Positions 42,649 through 52,322 of a DNA stretch of 64,000 nucleotides are shown here, piece by piece. Source of the stretch: Mannheimia sp041807705 (GTDB lineage: Bacteria > Pseudomonadota > Gammaproteobacteria > Enterobacterales > Pasteurellaceae). The DNA lies in assembly GCF_041807705.1 (NCBI RefSeq), contig NZ_JBGTYY010000006.1:28454-92453 (forward strand), given 5' to 3'. Position 1 is the first letter of the stretch; each line of letters starts with the position of its first letter. The notes under the pieces are model-generated. The model saw only the letters and a list, made by a program, of their open reading frames with translations. It had not been told where the DNA came from and did no database searches. Position numbers and translations under genes: made by a program.

Positions 42649-45600
42649 ATGGCATATTCATATTCCGAGAAAAAGCGTATCCGTAAGAGCTTTGGCAAAC
42701 GCCCACAAGTTCTGAACGTACCTTATCTATTAACAATTCAGCTTGATTCTTTTGAAAAATTTATTGAAAAAGATCCTGAAGGGCAGCAGGGTTTAGAAGC
42801 GGCATTCCGTTCAGTTTTCCCGATTGTGAGCAACAACGGTGCAACTGAATTGCAATACGTTTCTTATGAATTAGGTGAGCCGGTATTTGACGTGCGTGAA
42901 TGTCAAATTCGTGGTACAACCTATGCCGCTCCATTACGTGTGAAATTGCGTTTAGTGTCTTACGATCGTGAAGCAGCTGCTGGCACAATCAAAGATATTA
43001 AAGAGCAAAACGTGTATATGGGCGAAATCCCATTAATGACCGATAACGGTACATTTGTTATTAACGGTACCGAGCGTGTTATTGTTTCTCAATTACACCG
43101 CAGTCCAGGTGTATTCTTCGATTCTGACAAAGGTAAAACCCACTCATCAGGTAAAGTGCTGTATAACGCACGTATTATTCCTTATCGTGGTTCTTGGTTA
43201 GATTTTGAGTTCGATCCGAAAGATAACTTATTCGCCCGTATCGACCGTCGTCGTAAATTACCAGCAACTATTATTCTACGTGCATTAGGCTACACGACCG
43301 AAGAAATCTTAAACTTATTCTTCGAGAAGGTTAAATTTGAAATTGTTGATAACAAATTATTAATGACGTTAGTGCCTGAGCGTTTAAGAGGCGAAACAGC
43401 TTCATTTGATATTGCGGCAAACGGTAAAGTGTATGTTGAAATGGGTCGCCGTATCACAGCTCGCCACATTCGTGCATTAGAAAAAGACAATATCAGCCAA
43501 ATCGAAGTGCCTGTGGAATATATTGTAGGCAAAGTAGCGGCTCAAGATTATGTTGATTTATCGTCAGGTGAAGTGATTTGCCCTGCGAATATGGAAATCT
43601 CAATGGAGATGTTAGCGAACCTTTCTGCAGCAGGCTATAAAGAGATCGAAGTATTATTTACCAACGATTTAGACCACGGTTCTTATATTTCTGAAACGTT
43701 GAGAGTGGATCCAACTTACGACCGTTTGAGTGCGTTAGTAGAAATCTACCGTATGATGCGTCCGGGCGAGCCACCAACAAAAGAAGCGGCAGAAGCGTTA
43801 TTCGACAATATGTTCTTCTCAGCAGAGCGTTATGATCTATCTGCGGTAGGTCGTATGAAATTTAATCGCTCTTTAGAGATTCCTGAAGGCGAAGGCACAG
43901 GCATTTTAAGCAACGATGACATCATCGGTGTGATGAAAAAATTAATTGAGATTCGTAACGGTCGTGGTGAGGTGGACGATATCGACCACTTAGGTAACCG
44001 TCGTATCCGTTCTGTAGGCGAGATGGCAGAAAACCAATTCCGTATTGGTTTAGTGCGTGTTGAGCGTGCAGTACGTGAGCGTTTGTCTTTAGGCGATTTA
44101 GATGGCGTAACACCACAAGATTTAATTAATGCAAAACCAATTTCTGCGGCAGTGAAGGAGTTCTTCGGTTCTTCACAACTTTCGCAATTTATGGATCAAA
44201 ACAACCCGCTTTCAGAAGTTACGCACAAACGCCGTATTTCTGCATTAGGCCCAGGTGGTTTAACTCGTGAGCGTGCAGGCTTTGAGGTACGTGACGTACA
44301 CCCGACTCACTACGGTCGTTTATGTCCAATCGAAACGCCAGAGGGTCCAAACATCGGTTTGATCAACTCTCTTTCGGTGTATGCACGCACAAACAACTAC
44401 GGCTTCTTAGAAACCCCATTCCGTAAAGTGGTTGATGGTCAAGTAACAGAAGAGATCGAGTACTTATCAGCGATTGAAGAGAGCAACAATATCATTGCTC
44501 AGGCGAACTCAAACTTAGATGAGAACTTCCGCTTTACAGATACTTATGTCACTTGCCGTCAGCAAGGTGAGTCAGGTTTATTCAAACCGGAAGAAATTCA
44601 GTATATGGACATCTCAACTCAACAAGTGGTTTCTGTAGCGGCAGCATTAATTCCGTTCCTTGAGCACGATGATGCGAACCGTGCGTTGATGGGGGCGAAC
44701 ATGCAACGTCAAGCCGTTCCAACATTACGTGCAGATAAACCATTAGTCGGTACGGGTATGGAAAAACCAATCGCCCTAGACTCTGGTGTAGCGATTGTGG
44801 CAAAACGTGGTGGTACTATCCAATATGTTGATGCCTCTCGTATCGTAGTGAAAGTAAATGAAGATGAAACGATCTCGGGCGAAGCAGGTATCGACATCTA
44901 CAACTTAATCAAATACACCCGTTCAAACCAAAATACTTGTATCAACCAAGTACCTTGTGTGAACTTAGGTGAGCCAGTTGCTCGTGGCGAAATCTTAGCA
45001 GATGGCCCTTCAACAGACTTGGGTGAATTAGCATTAGGTCAAAATATCCGTGTGGCATTTATGCCTTGGAACGGTTATAACTTCGAAGACTCAATGTTAG
45101 TTTCTGAGCGTGTTGTTCAAGAAGATCGCTTCACTACAATCCACATTCAAGAATTATCTTGTGTGGCTCGTGATACCAAATTAGGTGCAGAAGAGATCAC
45201 AGCAGATATTCCAAACGTGGGTGAATCTGCATTAAGCAAACTAGACGAATCAGGTATCGTTTACATCGGTGCGGAAGTAAAAGGTGGCGACATCTTAGTG
45301 GGTAAAGTAACCCCTAAAGGTGAAACCCAATTAACACCGGAAGAGAAACTATTGCGTGCAATCTTCGGTGAAAAAGCATCAGACGTTAAAGATTCATCAC
45401 TTCGTGTGCCAAACGGTACTTCAGGTACGGTTATCGATGTTCAAGTATTTACCCGCGATGGCGTAGAGAAAGATAAACGTGCGAAAGAAATCGAAGAACT
45501 TCAACTTCGTGAAGCAAAGAAAGATTTATCTGAAGAGTTAGAAATCTTAGAAGCAGGTTTATTTACTCGTGTTCGCAACCTATTAATTGAAGGTGGCGTG

Positions 45601-46674
45601 AAAGAGTCTGCACTAGATGGCGTTGCTCGTGAGAAATGGTTAGAACAAACTTTAGATGACGAAGCGAAACAAAACCAATTAGAGCAGTTAGCAGAACAGC
45701 ACGAAGAGTTACGCAAAGAGTTTGAACGTAAACTTGAAATCAAACGTAACAAAATCATTCAAGGCGATGATTTAGCACCAGGCGTGTTAAAAGTAGTTAA
45801 AGTTTACCTTGCGGTTAAACGCCAAATCCAACCGGGTGATAAGATGGCGGGTCGTCACGGTAACAAAGGTGTTATCTCGAAAATCAACCCTGTTGAAGAT
45901 ATGCCATACGATGAGAACGGTCAGCCGGTTGAAATCGTATTGAACCCGCTGGGCGTACCATCTCGTATGAACATCGGTCAGATCTTAGAAACCCACTTAG
46001 GCTTAGCGGCACGTGGTATCGGTGATCAGATCAACAAGATGATCAAAGAGCAACAAGAAATCGCGAAACTGCGTGAATATATCCAAAAAGCGTATGACTT
46101 AGGACACGGTTCACAAGTAGTTGATTTAAGCACCTTCACTGATGAAGAAGTGATGCGTTTAGCTCAAAATTTACGTAAAGGCTTACCGCTTGCAACCCCT
46201 GTGTTCGACGGTGCACACGAAACAGAAATCAAAGGCTTATTAGAATTAGGTGGCTTACCAACTTCAGGTCAGATTACCCTTTACGATGGCCGCACAGGTG
46301 AGAAATTCGAACGTCCAGTAACCGTTGGTTATATGTATATGCTCAAATTGAACCACTTAGTTGATGATAAAATGCATGCACGTTCAACGGGTTCTTATAG
46401 CCTTGTTACTCAACAACCGTTGGGTGGTAAAGCTCAGTTCGGTGGTCAGCGTTTCGGTGAGATGGAGGTTTGGGCATTAGAAGCATACGGTGCTGCTTAC
46501 ACACTTCAAGAAATGCTTACTGTGAAATCGGATGACGTGAACGGCCGTACGAAGATGTACAAAAACATCGTAGATGGTACGCATTATATGGAACCGGGTA
46601 TCCCTGAGTCATTTAATGTAATCACCAAAGAGATCCGTGCATTAGCGATCGATATGGAGTTGGACGAAGCTTAA
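42649..46674 (+). CDS. rpoB: RNA polymerase beta subunit
   Basis: This is the catalytic beta subunit, 1341 residues, close to the E. coli length of 1342. It begins MAYSYSEKKRIRKSFGKRP and contains the rifampicin-binding region (SSQLSQFMDQNNPLSEVTHKRRISALGPGG), EDSMLVSERVVQ, KMAGRHGNKGVISKINPVEDMP and the C-terminal GGKAQFGGQRFGEMEVWALEAYGAA. The rifampicin region looks wild type at the usual resistance positions (Ser-Gln, Asp, His, Ser). Confidence 0.98.
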   Translation: MAYSYSEKKRIRKSFGKRPQVLNVPYLLTIQLDSFEKFIEKDPEGQQGLEAAFRSVFPIVSNNGATELQYVSYELGEPVFDVRECQIRGTTYAAPLRVKLRLVSYDREAAAGTIKDIKEQNVYMGEIPLMTDNGTFVINGTERVIVSQLHRSPGVFFDSDKGKTHSSGKVLYNARIIPYRGSWLDFEFDPKDNLFARIDRRRKLPATIILRALGYTTEEILNLFFEKVKFEIVDNKLLMTLVPERLRGETASFDIAANGKVYVEMGRRITARHIRALEKDNISQIEVPVEYIVGKVAAQDYVDLSSGEVICPANMEISMEMLANLSAAGYKEIEVLFTNDLDHGSYISETLRVDPTYDRLSALVEIYRMMRPGEPPTKEAAEALFDNMFFSAERYDLSAVGRMKFNRSLEIPEGEGTGILSNDDIIGVMKKLIEIRNGRGEVDDIDHLGNRRIRSVGEMAENQFRIGLVRVERAVRERLSLGDLDGVTPQDLINAKPISAAVKEFFGSSQLSQFMDQNNPLSEVTHKRRISALGPGGLTRERAGFEVRDVHPTHYGRLCPIETPEGPNIGLINSLSVYARTNNYGFLETPFRKVVDGQVTEEIEYLSAIEESNNIIAQANSNLDENFRFTDTYVTCRQQGESGLFKPEEIQYMDISTQQVVSVAAALIPFLEHDDANRALMGANMQRQAVPTLRADKPLVGTGMEKPIALDSGVAIVAKRGGTIQYVDASRIVVKVNEDETISGEAGIDIYNLIKYTRSNQNTCINQVPCVNLGEPVARGEILADGPSTDLGELALGQNIRVAFMPWNGYNFEDSMLVSERVVQEDRFTTIHIQELSCVARDTKLGAEEITADIPNVGESALSKLDESGIVYIGAEVKGGDILVGKVTPKGETQLTPEEKLLRAIFGEKASDVKDSSLRVPNGTSGTVIDVQVFTRDGVEKDKRAKEIEELQLREAKKDLSEELEILEAGLFTRVRNLLIEGGVKESALDGVAREKWLEQTLDDEAKQNQLEQLAEQHEELRKEFERKLEIKRNKIIQGDDLAPGVLKVVKVYLAVKRQIQPGDKMAGRHGNKGVISKINPVEDMPYDENGQPVEIVLNPLGVPSRMNIGQILETHLGLAARGIGDQINKMIKEQQEIAKLREYIQKAYDLGHGSQVVDLSTFTDEEVMRLAQNLRKGLPLATPVFDGAHETEIKGLLELGGLPTSGQITLYDGRTGEKFERPVTVGYMYMLKLNHLVDDKMHARSTGSYSLVTQQPLGGKAQFGGQRFGEMEVWALEAYGAAYTLQEMLTVKSDDVNGRTKMYKNIVDGTHYMEPGIPESFNVITKEIRALAIDMELDEA

Positions 46675-46690
46675 TTTCGTTTGGATAAAT

Positions 46691-46714
46691 GTAGGGGGCG
46701 AATTACATTCGCCC
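46691..46714. repeat. Short interspersed palindrome between rpoB and rpoC
   Basis: GGGCGAAT-tac-ATTCGCCC (46696-46714), preceded by GTAGG, is related to the copy at 24688-24715. It is followed by an inverted pair of uptake signals reaching into about 46785. The rpoB-rpoC gap is thus 175 nt instead of the usual short one. Confidence 0.65.
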
Positions 46715-46849
46715 ACAAACGAAACAACAAGCGGTTCATTTTTACAAAAAATTTGCAAAATTTGGGGTAAACCTAACCGCTTGTACACAAAATTTACTCG
46801 CTCGGCTAATTGCGGGGCGAATTTAAAAACCTACCCTAGGGGCAAAAAA

Positions 46850-49800
46850 GTGAAAGACTTAGTGAAGTTTTTAAAAGCACAAACAAAATCAAGCGATGAT
46901 TTTGATGTGATTAAAATTGGTTTAGCATCACCAGATAAGATCCGTTCTTGGTCTTTCGGTGAAGTAAAAAAACCAGAAACGATTAACTACCGTACCTTCA
47001 AACCAGAGCGTGATGGTTTATTCTGTGCTCGTATCTTCGGGCCGGTAAAAGACTACGAGTGTTTATGTGGTAAATACAAACGCTTAAAACATCGTGGTGT
47101 AATCTGTGAAAAATGTGGTGTTGAGGTTACACAAACTAAAGTACGCCGTGAGCGTATGGGGCATATTGAATTAGCTTGCCCGGTTGCACACATTTGGTTC
47201 TTAAAATCACTTCCGTCCCGTATCGGCTTAATTTTAGATATGCCGTTACGTGATATTGAGCGTGTACTTTATTTTGAAAGCTATGTCGTAACTGAACCGG
47301 GTATGACTGATTTAGAGAAAAATCAGTTATTAACTGAAGAACAGTTTATGGACGCTGAAGAGCGTTGGGGCGATGAGTTCGAAGCGAAAATGGGTGCAGA
47401 AGGTATCCAAGTATTACTTCGTGATTTAGACTTAGAACACCAATGCGAAACGTTACGTGAAGAATTACAAGAAACCAACTCAGAAACAAAACGTAAAAAA
47501 ATCACTAAGCGTTTAAAAACCTTAGAAGCGTTCTTACAATCTGGCAACAAACCAGAATGGATGGTAATGACCGTTCTTCCTGTATTACCACCAGATTTAC
47601 GTCCATTAGTACCGCTTGATGGTGGTCGTTTTGCAACTTCTGACTTAAACGACTTATACCGCCGTGTAATTAACCGTAACAACCGTTTAAAACGCTTGTT
47701 AGACTTAGTTGCACCAGACATCATCGTACGTAACGAGAAACGTATGTTACAAGAATCTGTTGATGCATTATTAGATAACGGTCGTCGTGGTCGTGCAATC
47801 ACGGGTTCTAACAAACGTCCATTAAAATCACTTGCGGATATGATCAAGGGTAAACAAGGTCGTTTCCGTCAAAACTTATTAGGTAAACGTGTAGACTACT
47901 CAGGTCGTTCTGTAATTACCGTAGGTCCATACTTACGCTTACACCAATGTGGTTTACCGAAGAAAATGGCATTGGAATTATTCCGTCCATTTATCTACTC
48001 TAAATTAGAATCTCGTGGCATTGCATCAACCATCAAAGCTGCGAAGAAAATGGTAGAACGTGAAGATCCAATCGTATGGGATATTCTTGCAGAAGTTATC
48101 CGTGAGCATCCGATTCTTCTGAACCGTGCGCCAACGCTTCACCGTTTAGGTATTCAAGCGTTTGAGCCGTTACTAATCGAAGGTAAAGCAATCCAGTTAC
48201 ACCCACTTGTGTGTGCGGCGTTCAACGCGGACTTCGATGGTGACCAAATGGCAGTACACGTTCCATTAACACTTGAAGCTCAGTTAGAAGCTCGTGCGTT
48301 AATGATGTCTACCAATAACGTACTTTCACCAGCAAGTGGTGATCCGATTATCGTTCCATCCCAAGATGTTGTATTAGGCTTGTACTATATGACTCGTGAG
48401 AAAGTAAACGGTAAAGGCGAAGGAATGTACTTCTTAGACCCTCGTGAAGCGGAAAAAGCATACCGCACAGGGGAAGCAGAATTACACTCTCGCGTAAAAG
48501 TGCGTGTTACCGAATATGAGAAAAACGAAGCAGGCGAATTTGTTGCTAAAACGGAATTAGTGGATACTACTATCGGTCGTTCCATTTTATGGATGATCGC
48601 ACCAAAAGGTATGCCATTTAGCTTATTCAACCAAACATTAGGTAAAAAAGCGATCTCGAAATTAATTAACGAGAGCTACCGTCGTTTAGGTTTAAAAGAA
48701 TCTGTGGTTTTAGCTGACCAAATTATGTACACCGGTTTCGCTTACGCTGCACGTTCAGGTGCTTCTGTTGGTATTGATGATATGGTTATTCCAGAACAAA
48801 AATACTCAATCATTGAAGCGGCTGAAGCAGAAGTAGCTGAAATTCAAGAACAGTTCAACGGCGGTTTAGTAACAGCTGGTGAGCGTTATAACAAAGTAAT
48901 CGATATTTGGGCAGCAGCAAACGAACGTGTTGCTAAAGCGATGATGGAAAACCTTTCAACGGAAGAAGTAATCAACCGTGAAGGTAACCCAGAAAAACAA
49001 GCGTCATTTAACAGCATCTTTATGATGGCAGACTCCGGTGCGCGTGGTTCTGCGGCACAGATTCGTCAGTTAGCGGGTATGCGTGGCTTGATGGCACGTC
49101 CAGACGGTTCGATTATCGAAACGCCAATCACGGCAAACTTCCGTGAAGGCTTAAACGTATTACAGTACTTTATTTCAACCCACGGTGCACGTAAAGGTCT
49201 TGCCGATACCGCATTAAAAACAGCGAACTCTGGTTATTTAACCCGCCGTTTAGTAGATGTGGCACAAGACTTAGTAATCATCGAAGATGACTGTGGCACG
49301 CACGAAGGTATCGTGATGACCCCATTAATCGAAGGTGGTGATGTGAAAGAAGCGCTGCGCGATCGTGTATTAGGTCGTGTAGTAGCGGAAGATGTATTAA
49401 AACCAGGTACAGATGAAGTATTAATTCCACGCAACACCTTATTAGATGAAAAATGGTGTGATGTAGTTGATCGTGAATCCGTTGATGTAATCAAAGTACG
49501 TTCTGTAGTAACCTGTAACACAGACTACGGAGTGTGTGCGAAATGTTACGGTCGTGACTTAGCACGTGGTCACTTAATCAATCAAGGTGAAGCGGTTGGT
49601 GTTATTGCGGCACAATCAATCGGTGAACCGGGTACACAGTTAACGATGCGTACGTTCCATATCGGTGGCGCGGCATCTGCGGCAGCGAAAGAATCTAGCA
49701 TTCAAGTGAAAAATGCAGGTACGATTAAGCTAACTAACGCTAAATTTGTAACGAACAAAGACGGCAAAATCGTATTAACATCTCGTAATACTGAATTAAC

Positions 49801-51133
49801 GGTTATCGATACATTCGGTCGTACAAAAGAGAACTACAAAGTGCCTTACGGAGCAGTGTTATCGAAAAATGACGGTGCAGAAGTAAACGCAGGCGAAGTA
49901 GTGGCGAACTGGGATCCACACACAATGCCAGTTATCTCAGAGGTAGCAGGTCGTATCCAATTTAGCGACATCGTTGATGGCTTAACAGTAACTCGTCAAA
50001 CGGACGAATTAACAGGTTTATCATCAATCGTGGTGCAAGATGTGGGTGAACGTGCAACTGCAGGTAAAGATTTACGTCCAGCACTACGTTTAGTCGATAG
50101 CAACGGTAATGATATCTTAATTCCGGGTACAGATGTTCCAGCGCAATACTTCTTACCAGGTAAAGCGATTGTAACCTTAGATGACGGTGCAGAAATTGCA
50201 GTGGGTGAAGCCTTAGCACGTATTCCACAAGAATCTGTGGGTACTAAGGATATTACCGGTGGTCTTCCACGCGTAGCAGACTTATTCGAAGCCCGTAAAC
50301 CGAAAGAGCCGGCAATCCTTGCGGAAATTTCAGGTATCGTATCATTCGGTAAAGAAACCAAAGGTAAACGCCGCTTGGTAATTACTCCAGCCGAAGGCGA
50401 AGCGTTTGAAGAAATGATTCCAAAATGGCGTCAATTAAACGTATTCGAAGGCGAGATGGTACAACGTGGTGATGTGATCTCAGACGGTGCAGAAACTCCG
50501 CACGACATCTTACGCTTACGTGGTGTACACGCTGTAACAGACTACATCGTAAACGAAGTACAAGAAGTTTACCGCTTACAAGGGGTAAAAATTAACGACA
50601 AGCACATCGAAGTGATTGTTCGCCAAATGTTGCGTAAAGCAACTATCACCAACGCTTACGACTCTGAATTCCTAGACGGAGAACAAGTCGAAGTAGCTCG
50701 TGTGAAAATTGCTAACCGCAAACGTGCAGCAGAAGGCAAACCACTTGTTGAGTTTGAACGTGAATTGCTTGGTATTACCAAAGCATCTCTTGCAACAGAA
50801 AGCTTTATTTCTGCAGCCTCGTTCCAAGAAACCACTCGAGTGCTTACCGAAGCCGCAGTGGCAGGCAAACAAGATGAGTTACGTGGCTTAAAAGAAAACG
50901 TAATCGTTGGTCGCCTAATCCCAGCAGGTACTGGTTTTGCTTACCACCAAGCTCGCGCGAAAAAACGTGCACAACTTGATGCAGGCATCGCAGTAGCCCC
51001 TGAATACGAAGCACCAGCTACAAAAGAAAACTCATTTGTTACTGATGCAGACATCGAAGCTGAATTTGAATTCGTTGCCGACGATGCAACCCAAAGTTTA
51101 GCCGCGTTGTTAAATGCGGGTGAGGAAGAGTAA
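46850..51133 (+). CDS. rpoC: RNA polymerase beta' subunit
   Basis: This is the beta' subunit, 1427 residues. The open frame extends upstream to 46781, but conserved sequence starts at the GTG codon 46850 (VKDLVKFLKAQTK), which has AGGGG 7 nt before it. Features include the zinc ribbon CLCGKYKRLKHRGVICEKCGV, the active-site NADFDGD (residues 459-465, three Mg-binding Asp), the second zinc site with VVTCNTDYGVCAKCYGRDLA, and the trigger-loop region QLTMRTFHIGG. A terminator lies 44 nt behind the stop. Confidence 0.97.
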   Translation: MKDLVKFLKAQTKSSDDFDVIKIGLASPDKIRSWSFGEVKKPETINYRTFKPERDGLFCARIFGPVKDYECLCGKYKRLKHRGVICEKCGVEVTQTKVRRERMGHIELACPVAHIWFLKSLPSRIGLILDMPLRDIERVLYFESYVVTEPGMTDLEKNQLLTEEQFMDAEERWGDEFEAKMGAEGIQVLLRDLDLEHQCETLREELQETNSETKRKKITKRLKTLEAFLQSGNKPEWMVMTVLPVLPPDLRPLVPLDGGRFATSDLNDLYRRVINRNNRLKRLLDLVAPDIIVRNEKRMLQESVDALLDNGRRGRAITGSNKRPLKSLADMIKGKQGRFRQNLLGKRVDYSGRSVITVGPYLRLHQCGLPKKMALELFRPFIYSKLESRGIASTIKAAKKMVEREDPIVWDILAEVIREHPILLNRAPTLHRLGIQAFEPLLIEGKAIQLHPLVCAAFNADFDGDQMAVHVPLTLEAQLEARALMMSTNNVLSPASGDPIIVPSQDVVLGLYYMTREKVNGKGEGMYFLDPREAEKAYRTGEAELHSRVKVRVTEYEKNEAGEFVAKTELVDTTIGRSILWMIAPKGMPFSLFNQTLGKKAISKLINESYRRLGLKESVVLADQIMYTGFAYAARSGASVGIDDMVIPEQKYSIIEAAEAEVAEIQEQFNGGLVTAGERYNKVIDIWAAANERVAKAMMENLSTEEVINREGNPEKQASFNSIFMMADSGARGSAAQIRQLAGMRGLMARPDGSIIETPITANFREGLNVLQYFISTHGARKGLADTALKTANSGYLTRRLVDVAQDLVIIEDDCGTHEGIVMTPLIEGGDVKEALRDRVLGRVVAEDVLKPGTDEVLIPRNTLLDEKWCDVVDRESVDVIKVRSVVTCNTDYGVCAKCYGRDLARGHLINQGEAVGVIAAQSIGEPGTQLTMRTFHIGGAASAAAKESSIQVKNAGTIKLTNAKFVTNKDGKIVLTSRNTELTVIDTFGRTKENYKVPYGAVLSKNDGAEVNAGEVVANWDPHTMPVISEVAGRIQFSDIVDGLTVTRQTDELTGLSSIVVQDVGERATAGKDLRPALRLVDSNGNDILIPGTDVPAQYFLPGKAIVTLDDGAEIAVGEALARIPQESVGTKDITGGLPRVADLFEARKPKEPAILAEISGIVSFGKETKGKRRLVITPAEGEAFEEMIPKWRQLNVFEGEMVQRGDVISDGAETPHDILRLRGVHAVTDYIVNEVQEVYRLQGVKINDKHIEVIVRQMLRKATITNAYDSEFLDGEQVEVARVKIANRKRAAEGKPLVEFERELLGITKASLATESFISAASFQETTRVLTEAAVAGKQDELRGLKENVIVGRLIPAGTGFAYHQARAKKRAQLDAGIAVAPEYEAPATKENSFVTDADIEAEFEFVADDATQSLAALLNAGEEE

Positions 51134-51177
51134 TAGTTCGTAGAGGAGCTGTTGTTACTACAGCACCGATAAATTGG

Positions 51178-51206
51178 AAACCTAGAACTTATGTTCTAGG
51201 TTTTTT
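51178..51206 (+). terminator. rpoBC terminator
   Basis: AAACCTAGAAC (51178-51188) pairs with GTTCTAGGTTT (51193-51203) and is followed by TTT. Confidence 0.93.
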
Positions 51207-51207
51207 G

Positions 51208-52203
51208 TTATAGTAATGGTTCTATATCACGAGTTATATCAATATTTGAATTATTTAGTGATACAGAAAAATAATGTTCGTGTTTAGCAACAACCGATGA
51301 TGAGGAAAATAATGTATAGTCACTTTCTTCAGTTTGATAATAGTATATTTCTATACTATGAATCTTATATTTAGATGATAAATTTTCCATGTTATTATAT
51401 AGATAACTATCTTCATTTTTTCGGTTACGATTCTGAGTATTGGAGTTAAAATATGAAATAAAACATTTCTCAATTATTTTACCTTCAGTATCAATATTAA
51501 CTTCGTTAGTCATTGCATTCGATGCGATAATATTTAAACTAGAATTATTAGTATCTGTTATTACTCTAACTTTGAAAGTATTAAAATAGATCAGGAAATC
51601 ATTATCTTCATTTGATATCTTATATAGGATATCACTTAATCCAGTATGTGAACCATTTGTTGGCCTTCTACTTGGTTCATTTGTATACCCAACATATTCC
51701 ACCTTATTACTGATACCTAAATTTATCTTGCTTAGATCAAGGAATTCATGGACTGGAAGAGTTTCCTTATTGCCATCATAATAAAAAATAGAAATAAAAT
51801 TTTCTTGTAAATAAATTTTTGGACGTTTATTTTTATTAGCACAATCGATGAATTTAACTTTAATATATTTCTTAACTTTATTTTTACCTATTAAAATGGG
51901 AATGTAAGTATATTTAGAAATAGGATTAAACAAAATCCATTTTTTTATATTGAAACGAATCTTAGTTCTGGAGCATATAAAATAAATAAATCGTTTATCT
52001 AAATGTTTTTTTACATTCAGCTCAATTTCTTTTAATTTTTGGGTAATTAATGTTCTCGTATTAATCTTGTCATTTAGTTGATTAGGAAATACGATTAAGT
52101 CGTACCAAAATTTGTGACATTCATCAAGAGTGATAATCCACTTTTTATCTGCATTTTGGTAGAAACTGTTAGTATTTAAAAAATTAAAATTCCCCCTATT
52201 CAT
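51208..52203 (-). CDS. Orphan protein of unknown function, possibly GIY-YIG-like
   Basis: This 331-residue protein from strikingly A/T-rich DNA lies between rpoC and hemL, both of ordinary composition. ATG 52203 with AAAGGAG just upstream is the start; the longer frame begins at a TTG that includes this site. I do not recognise the family. Residues 168-190 (VEYVGYTNEPSRRP, then a His at 186) faintly resemble the YIG-x(n)-R-H core of GIY-YIG nucleases, but the first GIY element is not clear. There is no signal peptide or membrane helix. It probably came by transfer, and a defence or mobile-element function is possible but unproven. Confidence 0.7.
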   Translation of the reverse strand: MNRGNFNFLNTNSFYQNADKKWIITLDECHKFWYDLIVFPNQLNDKINTRTLITQKLKEIELNVKKHLDKRFIYFICSRTKIRFNIKKWILFNPISKYTYIPILIGKNKVKKYIKVKFIDCANKNKRPKIYLQENFISIFYYDGNKETLPVHEFLDLSKINLGISNKVEYVGYTNEPSRRPTNGSHTGLSDILYKISNEDNDFLIYFNTFKVRVITDTNNSSLNIIASNAMTNEVNIDTEGKIIEKCFISYFNSNTQNRNRKNEDSYLYNNMENLSSKYKIHSIEIYYYQTEESDYTLFSSSSVVAKHEHYFSVSLNNSNIDITRDIEPLL

Positions 52204-52256
52204 AATTGCTCCTTTCAAAATATAGGATGACTTACACCATCTAATTTATAAACTAC

Positions 52257-52314
52257 ACAAGCGGTCAAATTCCGTCAAAAATTTGCAAAATTTTAATAAA
52301 ATCCAACCGCTTGT
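52257..52314. repeat. Inverted pair of uptake signals behind hemL
   Basis: ACAAGCGGTC (52257-52266) faces CCGCTTGT (52307-52314), likely doubling as the hemL terminator. Confidence 0.7.
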
Positions 52315-52322
52315 ACTATTTC

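Noticed and set aside
46781..46849. Upstream extension of rpoC by 23 codons
   Set aside because: It starts inside an uptake signal, is not conserved in beta' proteins, and the GTG at 46850 has a good ribosome binding site.
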